In this document: positions 42,176-51,297 of the stretch, in pieces
Position numbering within the stretch: the first letter of the stretch is position 1
How the letters are laid out: each line of letters opens with the position of its first letter
Assembly (NCBI RefSeq): GCF_042726155.1
Contig: NZ_JBHXHV010000001.1
Span: 62,001 to 126,000, forward strand
Length of the DNA stretch: 64,000 nucleotides
Direction of reading: 5' to 3'
Source of the DNA: Leucobacter sp042726155
Lineage (GTDB): Bacteria > Actinomycetota > Actinomycetes > Actinomycetales > Microbacteriaceae
Made by a program: the position numbers and the translations under genes
Notes under the pieces: generated by a model
What the model was told of the DNA's origin: nothing
Database searches by the model: none
Seen by the model: the letters and a program-made list of their open reading frames with translations, nothing else

Positions 42176-42790
42176 ATGCTTTCGCCGACAACTATCGCTT
42201 GGACACGCATCGTCGTCGCCACCGCGGTATTGCTCACCCTTGCCAACAATTACCTGCTGGGCACCGCGGGCTTCAACCCGTTCGACTTCTTCGGGTACTT
42301 CACGAATCTCACCAGCCTGCTATCGAGCGCACTCCTCGTCACGATCGGGTTGGCGACGCTGCGGCGCGGCGGCGCCGACCTGGGCTCGAGAGTGCCGCTG
42401 GCCTACGTGCGCGCGGTCGCGGTCAGCTGCATGCTGATCGTCGGGGTGATTTACACCGTGCTCGTGCCCGGTACCGGTGCAGCGCCCCCCTGGGCGAGCG
42501 CGATCTTGCACGTCGTGTTTCCGGCGTACATGCTGCTCGACTGGATCTGCGTCGGCGATCGCCCGCCACTCGCGTGGCGGCGCGTCTGGCTCGTGCTGCC
42601 GTACCCGATCGTGTGGCTCGTCGTGGTGCTCGCACGCGGCGCGACAGATGGCTGGGTGCCCTACGGATTCTTGTTGCCGGAGCGCGGGGCCGCCGCCCTC
42701 CTCGCGACCGTCGCTGGGTTGCTCGGCGCGCTGGCAGTGAGCGGCGCGATCGTGTGGGGGCTCAGCAGGCGGCCGGTGAGACACACCTGA
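42176..42790 (+). CDS. Pr6Pr-like six-helix membrane protein
   Basis: A 204-residue integral membrane protein with six hydrophobic segments. The stretch FNPFDFFGYFTNLTSLLSSALLV (about residue 29-51) and the later VFPAYMLLDWICVGDRPPLAWRRVWLVLPYPIVWL are typical of the actinobacterial Pr6Pr/FAR-17a family. Function is unknown. The ATG at 42176 is chosen because upstream sequence in the frame is G/C-rich and has no ribosome site. Short AAAAGCCCCC repeats follow the stop before the copper promoter. Confidence 0.78.
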   Translation: MLSPTTIAWTRIVVATAVLLTLANNYLLGTAGFNPFDFFGYFTNLTSLLSSALLVTIGLATLRRGGADLGSRVPLAYVRAVAVSCMLIVGVIYTVLVPGTGAAPPWASAILHVVFPAYMLLDWICVGDRPPLAWRRVWLVLPYPIVWLVVVLARGATDGWVPYGFLLPERGAAALLATVAGLLGALAVSGAIVWGLSRRPVRHT

Positions 42791-42806
42791 AAGTACTCGA
42801 GCGTCC

Positions 42807-42841
42807 AAAAGCCCCCAAAAGCCCCCAAAAGCCCCCAAAAA
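42807..42841. repeat. Three tandem 10-bp units before copper promoter
   Basis: AAAAGCCCCC is repeated three times (42807-42836), followed by AAAAA. It lies immediately 5' of the copZ promoter. It could curve DNA, or end the upstream transcript poorly; no hairpin is formed. Confidence 0.85.
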
Positions 42842-42848
42842 TCACCCC

Positions 42849-42877
42849 TTGCGATATACCCCCCCTGGGTATATATT
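42849..42877 (+). promoter_or_regulatory. copZ promoter with CsoR-type operator
   Basis: TTGCGA (42849-42854), a 17-bp spacer and TATATT (42872-42877) form a good housekeeping promoter. The spacer is almost entirely TATACCCCCCCTGGGTATA (42855-42873), the pseudo-palindromic C/G-tract flanked by TA typical of CsoR sites. Copper-free CsoR would block polymerase here. Confidence 0.8.
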
Positions 42878-42924
42878 TGCCGTAGCGGCAACCGCCGTTG
42901 ACCCACCGCACAAGGAGCATGTTC

Positions 42925-43137
42925 ATGACCACCACTGAGTTCACCGTCACCGGAATGACCTGCGAGCACTGCGAGCGCGCGGTGAAGTCCGAGGTCGGCG
43001 AGATCGACGGGGTCACCGCCGTTTCGGTGAGCGCCGCAACCGGCCATCTCGCCGTCACCACCAACGCCGGCCCGGTTGACACTGACGAGGTACTCGCCGC
43101 CGTCGACGAGGCCGGCTATAGCGCAGAGGCGGTGTAG
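42925..43137 (+). CDS. copZ: Copper chaperone, CopZ-like HMA protein
   Basis: A 70-residue cytosolic heavy-metal-associated domain. Metal-binding Cys13 and Cys16 lie in GMTCEHCERAV, with the later residues AVSVSAATGHLAVTT and ending GYSAEAV as usual for CopZ. AAGGAG ends 7 bp before ATG 42925; an ATG 6 bp earlier is too close to it. It delivers Cu(I) to the ATPase encoded 2 bp downstream. Expression should follow the CsoR-type promoter just upstream. Confidence 0.95.
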   Translation: MTTTEFTVTGMTCEHCERAVKSEVGEIDGVTAVSVSAATGHLAVTTNAGPVDTDEVLAAVDEAGYSAEAV

Positions 43138-43139
43138 TC

Positions 43140-45434
43140 ATGGCGATACCGAGCAGTACCGACGCGAGTTCGTATGAGCTTCAGATCGGCGGCATGACGT
43201 GCGCCTCGTGCGCCATGCGCATCGAGAAGAAGCTGAACAAGCTCGAAGGCGTCGAGGCGAGCGTCAACTACGCAACCGAAAAGGCGCGGGTGTCGGCACC
43301 GGCCGGGTTTGATCCAGCGCTGTTGATTGCCGAGGTCGAAAAGACCGGGTATTCCGCCGCCCTGCCGCAGCCACCCGCCCCCGCGCGCGGCGCTGCAGCT
43401 GGCGAAGCTGGCCGCACTCGAGGCAGCGACGACGGCGAAAGCGGTGACGACCGCGAGCTCACCTCGCTGCGTCAGCGACTCATCGGCTCGATCGTGCTGT
43501 CGGTGCCCGTGATTTTGCTCGCCATGATCCCGGCGCTGCAGTTCACATACTGGCAGTGGGCGTCGCTCGCCCTCGCTTCGCCAGTGATCGTGTGGGCGGC
43601 ATGGCCGTTCCACCGCGCGGCGTGGAAAAATCTGCGCCACGGCGCCGCCACCATGGACACCCTGGTCTCCGTCGGCACCTCGGCGGCGTATCTGTGGTCG
43701 CTCTACGCGCTGTTCTTCGGCATGGCCGGCACTCCAGGCATGACGCACCCGTTCGAACTCACCATCACCCCGAGCGACGGCGCTGGCAACATCTACCTCG
43801 AGGTCGCCGCCGGCGTCACGATGTTCCTGCTCGCGGGCCGATACTTCGAGAAGCGCTCGAAGCGGCAAGCGGGCGCGGCACTGCGCGCGCTGCTTGAGCT
43901 GGGCGCGAAAGAGGTCGCGGTGCTCAGAGGCGGCGAAGAGGTCAGGATCGGGATCGACGAACTCAGCGTCGGCGACGAGTTCATCGTTCGCCCCGGTGAG
44001 AAGATCGCGGCCGACGGCGTCATCGTCTCGGGCCACTCGGCCATTGACGCGTCCATGCTCACGGGTGAGTCGGTGCCGGTTGAGGCCGGCCCCGGTGATG
44101 CCGTGACCGGGGCAACCGTGAACGCGAGCGGACGACTCGTCGTGCGCGCAACGCGCGTCGGGTCTGACACGCAACTCGCGCAGATGGCACGGCTCGTTGA
44201 AGACGCACAGTCGGGCAAGGCCGACGTGCAACGCCTCGCCGACAAGGTTTCGGGCATCTTCGTGCCGATCGTGATCGTGATTGCGCTGGCGACCCTCGCC
44301 GCGTGGCTCATCGCGGGTTTCCCCGCGGCGAGCGCGTTTACCGCAGCGGTCGCCGTGCTGATCATCGCGTGCCCGTGTGCACTGGGACTCGCTACGCCCA
44401 CGGCACTGCTCGTCGGCACGGGCCGCGGGGCTCAGCTCGGAATCCTGATCAAGGGGCCAGAGGTACTCGAATCGACGAAGCGCGTTGACACGGTGGTGCT
44501 CGACAAGACGGGCACCGTCACGACGGGGCGCATGACGCTCGTCGACGCGATCGTCGCTGACGGCACCGATCGCGAGACGCTGCTGCGCCTCGCCGGAGCA
44601 CTCGAAGACGCCTCTGAGCACCCGATCGCGCAGGCGATTGCGGCGGGTGCGACCGCGCAGTTGCAGGCGCGATTGCCCGAGATCGAGAGCTTCGCGAACA
44701 CCGAGGGACTCGGGGTGTCCGGTGTCGTCGAGGGGCACGCCGTGCTCGTCGGTCGACAGGCGCTCATGGATGACTGGTCGATTCCGGCGGTGCCCGCTCT
44801 GCTCGACGCGAAGTCCGCTGCGGAGTCCACTGGCAAGACCGCCGTGCTCGTCGCGTGGGACGGCGAGCTGCGGGGCGTACTCGTCGTCGCCGATACGGTG
44901 AAGCCGACGAGCGCCGAGGCGATCCGCCAACTGCGCGATCTCGGTCTCAAGCCCGTGCTGCTGACCGGCGACCATCGCACGGTCGCCGAGCGCATCGCGG
45001 CAGAGGTTGGCATCGACGAGGTGATCGCAGAGGTGCTGCCACGCGACAAGGCCGACGTGATCGCGCGCCTGCAGCGCGAGGGCCGCGTCGTCGCGATGGT
45101 CGGGGACGGCGTGAACGACGCCGCGGCGCTGGCACAGGCCGATCTCGGCCTCGCAATGGGCACGGGCACAGACGCGGCGATCGAGGCCTCCGACATCACG
45201 CTAGTGCGCGGCGACCTCCGCAGCGTAGGAGACGCGATCCGGCTGTCGCGGCGTACGCTCGGCACGATCAAGGGCAACCTGTTCTGGGCGTTTGCGTACA
45301 ACGTCGCGGCGATTCCGCTTGCCGCGCTTGGCCTGCTGAACCCGATGCTCGCCGGGGCCGCGATGGCGTTCTCAAGCGTATTCGTGGTCGGCAACAGCCT
45401 GCGGCTGCGCTCGTTTGCGAGCCGCGCGATGTAA
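43140..45434 (+). CDS. copA: Copper-exporting P1B-type ATPase
   Basis: A 764-residue Cu(I) efflux pump. It has one N-terminal metal-binding domain (Cys21-Ala-Ser-Cys24 in GGMTCASC), eight membrane helices and the A-domain segment GESVPV near residue 309. The transmembrane copper site is Cys411-Pro-Cys413 in IIACPCALGLATP, phosphorylation is at Asp455 in DKTGT, and the hinge is GDGVND near 656. An Ala/Gly-rich linker of about 25 residues follows the metal-binding domain. It forms an operon with copZ. The regulator csoR is not in the window. Confidence 0.96.
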   Translation: MAIPSSTDASSYELQIGGMTCASCAMRIEKKLNKLEGVEASVNYATEKARVSAPAGFDPALLIAEVEKTGYSAALPQPPAPARGAAAGEAGRTRGSDDGESGDDRELTSLRQRLIGSIVLSVPVILLAMIPALQFTYWQWASLALASPVIVWAAWPFHRAAWKNLRHGAATMDTLVSVGTSAAYLWSLYALFFGMAGTPGMTHPFELTITPSDGAGNIYLEVAAGVTMFLLAGRYFEKRSKRQAGAALRALLELGAKEVAVLRGGEEVRIGIDELSVGDEFIVRPGEKIAADGVIVSGHSAIDASMLTGESVPVEAGPGDAVTGATVNASGRLVVRATRVGSDTQLAQMARLVEDAQSGKADVQRLADKVSGIFVPIVIVIALATLAAWLIAGFPAASAFTAAVAVLIIACPCALGLATPTALLVGTGRGAQLGILIKGPEVLESTKRVDTVVLDKTGTVTTGRMTLVDAIVADGTDRETLLRLAGALEDASEHPIAQAIAAGATAQLQARLPEIESFANTEGLGVSGVVEGHAVLVGRQALMDDWSIPAVPALLDAKSAAESTGKTAVLVAWDGELRGVLVVADTVKPTSAEAIRQLRDLGLKPVLLTGDHRTVAERIAAEVGIDEVIAEVLPRDKADVIARLQREGRVVAMVGDGVNDAAALAQADLGLAMGTGTDAAIEASDITLVRGDLRSVGDAIRLSRRTLGTIKGNLFWAFAYNVAAIPLAALGLLNPMLAGAAMAFSSVFVVGNSLRLRSFASRAM

Positions 45435-45441
45435 GAAGTGC

Positions 45442-45490
45442 TTGCACGCCGTTCTCCCCCGACGTATAGTGATCTAGTCTTCTAGAAGAC
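45442..45490 (+). promoter_or_regulatory. Promoter with 14-bp palindromic operator for TrpA-like operon
   Basis: TTGCAC (45442-45447), 17-bp spacer and TATAGT (45465-45470) form a near-ideal promoter. The perfect palindrome GTCTTCTAGAAGAC (45477-45490) lies at the expected transcription start. This is consistent with a site for the UTRA-type GntR protein encoded as the second gene of the operon. Confidence 0.82.
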
Positions 45491-45526
45491 AGCCGCACGA
45501 TACGCCAGTTCAAGGGAGAACACGCA

Positions 45527-46363
45527 ATGACGACGCGACTGAAGCGCAGGCTCGAGCAACTCGCCGCCGAGCGGCGGGGCATGCTCATGGGGTTTCTCCC
45601 GGCCGGCTTCCCAGAACCCCAGGCGTTCACCGCTGCGGCTCGCGCCGCCTTTAACGCGGGGCTCGACGCGCTCGAAGTGAGCATGCCGGGCCCCGCTCCC
45701 GCGCTCGATGGCCCACTGATTCAGGCCGCTGCCGACCGGGCCTCCCAGCATCTCGCAGGCATCCCCGACGCCCTGCGGCTGGCCGCCGCGAGCCGCGCCA
45801 ATGCTGACGACACCATCGTCGCCCTCGCCTACGCCTCGACGTTTGACGGCATCACGCCCGACGCATTCTTCGATGAGCTCGTGGCCGCCGACATCGACGC
45901 CTACCTGCTGCCGCAGCACTCGATGGCCGAACAGCTCGAACTCGCCGAGCGCGCAGCACAGCGTGGGCTTGAGGCGGTCATCTTTCTCTACCTGCAAGAG
46001 GACCTCGCGCAACTGGCAGCGAGCCCGATCGAGTGCCCCGTCATCTACCTGCAGTCGGCAGCGCTACGCACCGGTGGCACCTTTAACCCTGAGAAGGCCT
46101 CCGAGCGGCTCGGTGAACTCGCCGAGGCATTCGGCGATCGGCCCTACTTCGTCTGCGTGGGCTTCGGGGTGCGCGGCCCCGATGAGGTCGAGCTCCTGAT
46201 GGAGGTCGGCGCGAACGGTGCGATCATCGGCACGCGCCTCGTCACCGCGGCCGAGGAGGGCCCCGACTCCGTCACGGCGCTGGTCGACGCGGTCGCACCG
46301 GCGCTCGTTGGGCGCAGCCGCGGGCTCGCGGGAGCCGGTCAACGCGAGGCACCGGTCGCATGA
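45527..46363 (+). CDS. Tryptophan synthase alpha subunit-like TIM-barrel lyase
   Basis: A 278-residue TrpA-fold protein. The catalytic pair is kept: Glu50 in LEVSMP and Asp61 in ALDGPLIQAA, at the positions of E. coli Glu49 and Asp60. The phosphate-site elements LRTGGT (about 182), VGFGV (about 207) and GAIIGT (about 230) are also kept. The loop that reads PFSDP in true TrpA is PGPAP, so the indole side of the pocket is probably changed. No trpB or other trp gene is nearby. It leads a sugar-type transporter/kinase operon, so it likely performs retro-aldol cleavage of a phosphorylated catabolite. Substrate unknown. Confidence 0.85.
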   Translation: MTTRLKRRLEQLAAERRGMLMGFLPAGFPEPQAFTAAARAAFNAGLDALEVSMPGPAPALDGPLIQAAADRASQHLAGIPDALRLAAASRANADDTIVALAYASTFDGITPDAFFDELVAADIDAYLLPQHSMAEQLELAERAAQRGLEAVIFLYLQEDLAQLAASPIECPVIYLQSAALRTGGTFNPEKASERLGELAEAFGDRPYFVCVGFGVRGPDEVELLMEVGANGAIIGTRLVTAAEEGPDSVTALVDAVAPALVGRSRGLAGAGQREAPVA

Positions 46364-47202
46364 CCGCCGCCGCCAGCTGGAGCCCCCAGCGCATCTCGTT
46401 CAGCCGCAACGACGGCCTGCCGAAGTACGTCGCCATCGCGCGCGCCATCGCGTCGGCGATCACCGAGGAGCAACTCGGCGCCGGCGACACCCTCCCCGCA
46501 CAGAAGGAACTCGCCGAGAGCTTCGGTGTCACCCTAATGACCGTGCGGCAGGCCATTCAATCGCTGACTGAGCAGGGCCTGCTGAGTTCGGAGCAGGGCA
46601 AGGGCACCTACGTGAACAGCCGCCCGTTCCGCTTGCCGCTCGGCAGACTCGCGAGCCTGGCATCGCAGGTCGAGGCGACCGGGCGCACGCTGCGCACGGA
46701 AGTGCTCGGGTTTGCGCCGATCCTCGTCTCCCCCATTGAACAGCAGCGGATGTCGCTCGACACCCTCGAAGCTTACGAACTCGTGCGTCTGCGCTTCGTC
46801 GACGGTGACCCGTTCATTCTGCAGACCTCCGTGATCCCGGTCGATCTGGCCGCCGCAATCGACCCAGCCGCGCTCGCCACGGAGTCGCTCTACGACCTGC
46901 TGCACGCGACCTCTGGCGTCGTTGTCGAACGCGCGAGTGAGACCGTGCAGGCCACGAGCCTCGACGAAGAATCGGCTCAGTTGCTCGGTCGCCGAGTGGC
47001 CGAACCTGCGCTGCTGTCATCGCGCCTCACGTTCAGCGGCAGCGGCCGAGCCGTCGTCGACGATCGCGCCCTCACGGCAGGCGATAGCGTTGTGGTGTCT
47101 GCCGATCGCGAAGCCGGAGAAACCGGGCTGTCCCTGCTGCTCTCGAGCGATGCGCCGTCGTTGACAGACAGTTCGCAGCCGTTCATGCGCGGCGGCCGCT
47201 GA
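46360..47202 (+). CDS. GntR family regulator, HutC/UTRA type
   Basis: A 280-residue repressor with an N-terminal winged helix-turn-helix (about 20-88), including LPAQKELAESFGVTLMTVRQAIQSLTEQGLLSSEQGKGTYV. A UTRA effector domain follows, with EAYELVRLRFVDGDPFILQTSVIPVDLA near residue 132. The ATG overlaps the stop of the TrpA-like gene by 4 bp. UTRA domains usually bind sugar phosphates or similar small ligands, which fits a kinase-containing operon. It probably binds the palindrome at 45477-45490. Confidence 0.92.
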   Translation: MTAAASWSPQRISFSRNDGLPKYVAIARAIASAITEEQLGAGDTLPAQKELAESFGVTLMTVRQAIQSLTEQGLLSSEQGKGTYVNSRPFRLPLGRLASLASQVEATGRTLRTEVLGFAPILVSPIEQQRMSLDTLEAYELVRLRFVDGDPFILQTSVIPVDLAAAIDPAALATESLYDLLHATSGVVVERASETVQATSLDEESAQLLGRRVAEPALLSSRLTFSGSGRAVVDDRALTAGDSVVVSADREAGETGLSLLLSSDAPSLTDSSQPFMRGGR

Positions 47203-47224
47203 GAAACGGGATAAGGAGACGACA

Positions 47225-48727
47225 GTGACGTTCAATCCTTCGGGCCCCGCCCTCGCGACCGACGCCGTCAGCAAGGACTACGGCCCAGTGCGCGTGGTGT
47301 CTGACATCACGCTCGAGTTTCACGCCGGGAGCATCCACGCGCTGCTCGGCGAGAACGGCGCGGGCAAGTCCACGCTCATCAATGTGCTCTCTGGCGCCAT
47401 CACGCCGAGTGCTGGCCGGGTGCTCGTCGCGGGCGAACCGCAGCAGCTGCGCTCGGTGCGCGATGGCCAGGCGCTCGGCATCGTCGCGCTCCCCCAGGAG
47501 CTCACGCTGGTGCCGTCGCTGGCCGCGGCCGAAAACATCTTCCTGGGCATGCGTCGCGCGGGATCGCGTGCCCTCGTGCACCGTCGCACGCTCGACCGCG
47601 ATGCCGCGTTCCAGCTGGAACGGCTGGGCCAGCGCATTCCGCTCGACACCCCGGTCGGCGAGCTCTCGGCCGTGCAGCAGACGATGATCGCCCTGGCACG
47701 CGCCCTCGCCCGTGACGCTCGCGTGCTCATACTCGACGAGCCAACGGCCGCCCTCACCGACACGGAGACGGAACAGCTGTTCACCGTGCTGCGCGCGCTG
47801 CGCGACGAGGGCACGGCGATTGTGTACGTCTCCCACCGCCTCGAAGAGGTGTTCGCTCTGGCCGACACGGCCACCGTGATGCGCAACGGCCAGCACGTCT
47901 GGACGAAACCCATCATCGACACCGATACGGGTGACGTCGTCTCCGCGATGATCGGCCGCGACCACGGCCAGGTGTACCCGCAGCGCGCGGCCGACGCGGG
48001 CGAGCCCGTGCTCGAGGTCGAGGCACTCAGTGGCTACACGCTGACCGATGTGAGCCTGACGGCACGCAGCGGGCGCGTGCTCGGTATCGCGGGTCTCGCG
48101 GGATCCGGCCGCAGCGAACTGCTCAAACTCGTGGCCGGTGCTCAGCGGGTGCGATCCGGCAGCGTGCGCATCTCCGGGCAAGACGTGACCCGCTCGGGTG
48201 TCGGGCGCAGTATGCAGGCCGGCATCGCGCTCGTGCCGGAGGAGCGACGCGGGCAGGGCCTCGTGATGTCCGACACGATCCAGTCGAACATCGCGCTCGC
48301 GAACCTCCGGGCGCTCAGCAGCCTGGGCGTGATGAGCGCCGCGCGTGAGCGCGCGACCGCCGAACGATGGGCGGGCGAACTCCAACTGAAAGCGACTTCG
48401 GTGCGGCAACCCGTCGCAGAACTCTCCGGCGGCAATCAACAGAAGGTCGTGCTGGCGAAGACGCTTGAGCGCGGCCCGCGCGTGCTGCTGCTTGATGAAC
48501 CAACGCGCGGCATCGACATCGGCACGAAGGCCGAGATTTACCAGCTGATTCGGCGCCTGGCCGAATCAGGTGTCGCCGTCGTGGTCGTCTCGAGCGAGAT
48601 CCCCGAGCTGCTCGGCATCGCCGACGAAATCGCCGTGCTGCACGAGGGCCACCTCACCGGCGTTGTGTCGGCGGCCGACTCCACCGAAGAATCCATTCTC
48701 CATCTCTGCTACAGGAAGCCCGAATGA
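47225..48727 (+). CDS. Sugar ABC transporter ATPase, RbsA-like
   Basis: A 500-residue double ATPase. The first half has Walker A GENGAGKST (about 40-48), signature LSAVQQTM and Walker B LILDEPTAAL. The second half has the degenerate GLAGSGRSELLK, signature LSGGNQQKVVLAK near 400 and VLLLDEPTRGIDIGTK near 420. This is the RbsA/MglA/AraG pattern. The GTG at 47225 follows AAGGAGA. It pairs with the single permease downstream and the LacI-type binding protein at 51.3 kb. Substrate is probably a pentose, polyol or similar molecule. Confidence 0.95.
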   Translation: MTFNPSGPALATDAVSKDYGPVRVVSDITLEFHAGSIHALLGENGAGKSTLINVLSGAITPSAGRVLVAGEPQQLRSVRDGQALGIVALPQELTLVPSLAAAENIFLGMRRAGSRALVHRRTLDRDAAFQLERLGQRIPLDTPVGELSAVQQTMIALARALARDARVLILDEPTAALTDTETEQLFTVLRALRDEGTAIVYVSHRLEEVFALADTATVMRNGQHVWTKPIIDTDTGDVVSAMIGRDHGQVYPQRAADAGEPVLEVEALSGYTLTDVSLTARSGRVLGIAGLAGSGRSELLKLVAGAQRVRSGSVRISGQDVTRSGVGRSMQAGIALVPEERRGQGLVMSDTIQSNIALANLRALSSLGVMSAARERATAERWAGELQLKATSVRQPVAELSGGNQQKVVLAKTLERGPRVLLLDEPTRGIDIGTKAEIYQLIRRLAESGVAVVVVSSEIPELLGIADEIAVLHEGHLTGVVSAADSTEESILHLCYRKPE

Positions 48728-49707
48728 TGTCAACGACTCCGCAGGCCGTAGTGACCAGCGCCAAGCGACGGGCAGCGTTGCCCGCACGCCTCGCCTCCTT
48801 CGGCACCCTCATCGGCCTCATCGGCCTCATCGTGCTCTTCGCCGTGCTCAAGCCGCAGGCGTTTCTCACGCCCGTGAACTTCGTCAACATTCTCGAGCAG
48901 CTCGCCGTACTCGCGATGATCGCTTCGGTGCAGACCGTGGTGATGGTGGTCGGCGATTTTGACCTGTCGGTGGGATCGCTCGCGAGCCTCACCGGTGTGA
49001 TCACCGCGCAGCTGCTCATCAGCGGCATGCACCCGGCGCTCGCGATCTTGCTCGGCCTGCTCGTCGGCATCGCGGCCGGCGCGGTCAACGGCCTGCTCGT
49101 GGCGTACCTGGGCTTGTCGGCGTTCATTGCCACGCTCGCCACCATGACCGGGTTCGCGGGCCTCGCACTGCTGCTCGCAAACGGCACCACCGTGTTCGGC
49201 CTGCCTGACGCGTTCGTGTGGCTCGGCCAGGGCCGCCTCGGCCCGATCCCGATCCCCGTCATCTTCGCCGTCGTGCTCGCGCTCGTCGTGTGGTTCGTGC
49301 TGTCGAAGACGGTCATCGGCCGAAACTGGTACGCGGTGGGTGGCAACGCCGAAGCGGCCCGACTGTCGGGTGTGAAGACGCGATTCGTGCGGTTCTCGGC
49401 CTTCCTCGTCTCGGGATTCGGCTCCGCGCTCGCCGGCATCGTACTGATCGCCCGCCTCGCATCGGCCCACCCATCTGCCGCCGACCCGTTCATGCTGTCG
49501 TCGATCGCCGCGGTGTTTCTCGGCATCACGCTCTCGCGGGCGGGCCAGCCGACCATCGGCGGCACCGCGGTCGGTCTCGGCATTGTCGGTGTGCTGAGCA
49601 ACGGGCTCAATCTATTGCAGGTCAACAGCTACGTGCAGCAGATTCTGACCGGCGCGATCATCGTGCTCGCCGTGAGCCTGAGTCGCCTGAGCAAGAAGCG
49701 GCGCTGA
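48724..49707 (+). CDS. Sugar ABC transporter permease, RbsC-like
   Basis: A 327-residue RbsC/BPD_transp_2 permease with about 9-10 helices. Family parts include MVVGDFDLSVGSLASLTGVI (about 75-94), AAGAVNGLLVAYLGLSAFIATLATM (about 117-141), and GRNWYAVGGNAEAARLSGV near 199. It should form a homodimer with the RbsA-like ATPase. The ATG overlaps the ATPase stop by 4 bp and the kinase ATG follows one base after its own stop. Confidence 0.95.
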   Translation: MMSTTPQAVVTSAKRRAALPARLASFGTLIGLIGLIVLFAVLKPQAFLTPVNFVNILEQLAVLAMIASVQTVVMVVGDFDLSVGSLASLTGVITAQLLISGMHPALAILLGLLVGIAAGAVNGLLVAYLGLSAFIATLATMTGFAGLALLLANGTTVFGLPDAFVWLGQGRLGPIPIPVIFAVVLALVVWFVLSKTVIGRNWYAVGGNAEAARLSGVKTRFVRFSAFLVSGFGSALAGIVLIARLASAHPSAADPFMLSSIAAVFLGITLSRAGQPTIGGTAVGLGIVGVLSNGLNLLQVNSYVQQILTGAIIVLAVSLSRLSKKRR

Positions 49708-49708
49708 C

Positions 49709-51199
49709 ATGACCGTGATCGCCGCCTTCGATTTCGGCACGTCGAGCGTCAAGCTCGCCGTGGCAACCGCCGACGGCGGTGTGCTCGCTCGGGCGCAGGC
49801 CGAATATGCCACGGTGACGGGCCCAGCGGGCGAGGCCGAACAGCGGGCAGATGACTGGTGGGACGCCGCCGCGGCAGCGCTCGCCGAGACCGGGCTCGCC
49901 GGGAGCGTTACGGCGATCGGTCTCACGGGACAAATGCAAGATCTCGTCGCCGTCGCAGGCGACCACGCCCTGCGACCGGTGCTGCTCTACTCCGACACGC
50001 GCGCGGCGGCGCAGCACGAGCGGCTCGTCGCCGATCTCCCCGATTGGGAGCGACGGACCGGCAACCAGCAGGACGTCACCAACGTCGCCGCGAAGATCGC
50101 CTGGCTGCGCGACCGCGAACCCGCCATTCTTGAGCAAGCAGAGCAGCTACTCTTCGGCGCGCCCGGCTACGTTGCCTGGCGGGCGACCGGCGCGGCCGCC
50201 TGCGACGTGCTCACGGCGTCGACCACCGGGTTGCTGGGCGTCGCCGAGCGCGCCTGGCTGAACGATGTCGCGAACGCCGCGGGCGCGCGGATCGCGCAGC
50301 TGCCGCGCCTGGTCGGCGTCACGCCAGGCGACACCGTTATCGGCCTCGTGACCGCGGCCACCGCGGCCGTGCTCGGCGTGCCCGCCGGAATCCCCGTCGT
50401 GCACGCGATGGGCGACGCGGGATCGACGACCGACGGTCTCGTCGGGTCGGCGCCGGGCGACGCGTACCTGTACCTCGGAACGACCGGGTGGCTCGCGGCG
50501 GTGACGCCTGCCGGTGCCGATTCACTGGCAGCGGCCGCGGTCTCTCCCATCCACTCTCTCGTTTTGCCCGGCTGGGACGCGCGGCTGCGCATCGGCGCCG
50601 TGCAATCGGCGGGGGCGGCCGCTGACTGGTCGCGGCGCACGTTCTTCCCGGGTCACGATTTCGCGGCCATCGAGACGAGGATCGCGGAGCGGCTGGCCGA
50701 TCCGGCATCGTTTGCCGCTCGTCCACTCTGCCTGCCCGGCATCTCGGGGGAACGCACGCCGGTGCGCGACGCCGACTTCAGAGGCGCATTCGTCGGCGTC
50801 ACCGAGGCGACCCGCCCCGAAGACCTGCACCTCGCGGTGCTCACGGGAGTGGCCCTGGCGCTGCGGCACGCGGCGGACGAGCTCGGCATTCGACAGCCCC
50901 GCATCCCGCTCGTGGGCGGCGCCGCGACGAGTTCGGCGTGGCGGCAGATTCTCGCCGACGTGTTCGACGCAACAATTGTGACGAGGACGACCCACGATCC
51001 GGGAACGCACTCGGCCGTGCGCGCCGTGACAGCCGCCCTCGGATTACCCACCCCCGAGCCGCAGTTCGCGCCGAGCGACGCCGATGTATTGTCACGGCCC
51101 GCACCCGACCGCGAGCGATTCGAGCCGCTCATTGCCACGCATCGTCGCCTGTACGACGCGCTCACGCCCACGTTTCACGGGCTCGCCCGGGCGCGTTGA
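49709..51199 (+). CDS. FGGY-family carbohydrate kinase
   Basis: A 496-residue sugar kinase. The first ATPase lobe starts VIAAFDFGTSSVKLAVA. IGLTGQMQDLVAV near residue 71 and YSDTRAAAQHE near 93 shape the sugar pocket. Candidate catalytic Asp236 lies in HAMGDAGSTTDG, and LGTTGWLAAVTP near 253 plus VGGAATSSAWRQILADV near 405 bind ATP. The closest named relatives are xylulokinase-like, but the substrate cannot be fixed. In this operon it would phosphorylate the imported compound, giving a phospho-substrate suitable for the TrpA-like lyase. Confidence 0.93.
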   Translation: MTVIAAFDFGTSSVKLAVATADGGVLARAQAEYATVTGPAGEAEQRADDWWDAAAAALAETGLAGSVTAIGLTGQMQDLVAVAGDHALRPVLLYSDTRAAAQHERLVADLPDWERRTGNQQDVTNVAAKIAWLRDREPAILEQAEQLLFGAPGYVAWRATGAAACDVLTASTTGLLGVAERAWLNDVANAAGARIAQLPRLVGVTPGDTVIGLVTAATAAVLGVPAGIPVVHAMGDAGSTTDGLVGSAPGDAYLYLGTTGWLAAVTPAGADSLAAAAVSPIHSLVLPGWDARLRIGAVQSAGAAADWSRRTFFPGHDFAAIETRIAERLADPASFAARPLCLPGISGERTPVRDADFRGAFVGVTEATRPEDLHLAVLTGVALALRHAADELGIRQPRIPLVGGAATSSAWRQILADVFDATIVTRTTHDPGTHSAVRAVTAALGLPTPEPQFAPSDADVLSRPAPDRERFEPLIATHRRLYDALTPTFHGLARAR

Positions 51200-51297
51200 T
51201 CCGGTTTCGGTTTCGATTTCGCGTTATTCCCCGCTTTTCCGATCGCTTCAACTCGCACTCACACCCCCACTCATTCACCCGCACGAAAGGCAACACC

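Noticed and set aside
43116..44975. 619-residue open frame opposite copA
   Set aside because: Lies entirely antisense to a gene with all P-type ATPase motifs; Arg/His-rich composition is typical of high-GC shadow frames.
45527..46363. Biosynthetic tryptophan synthase alpha (trpA) as a firm call
   Set aside because: No trpB or other trp gene beside it, the substrate loop is altered, and it is embedded in a transporter/kinase operon.
47183..48439. 418-residue frame opposite the RbsA-like gene
   Set aside because: Antisense shadow of a gene with both ABC domains complete.
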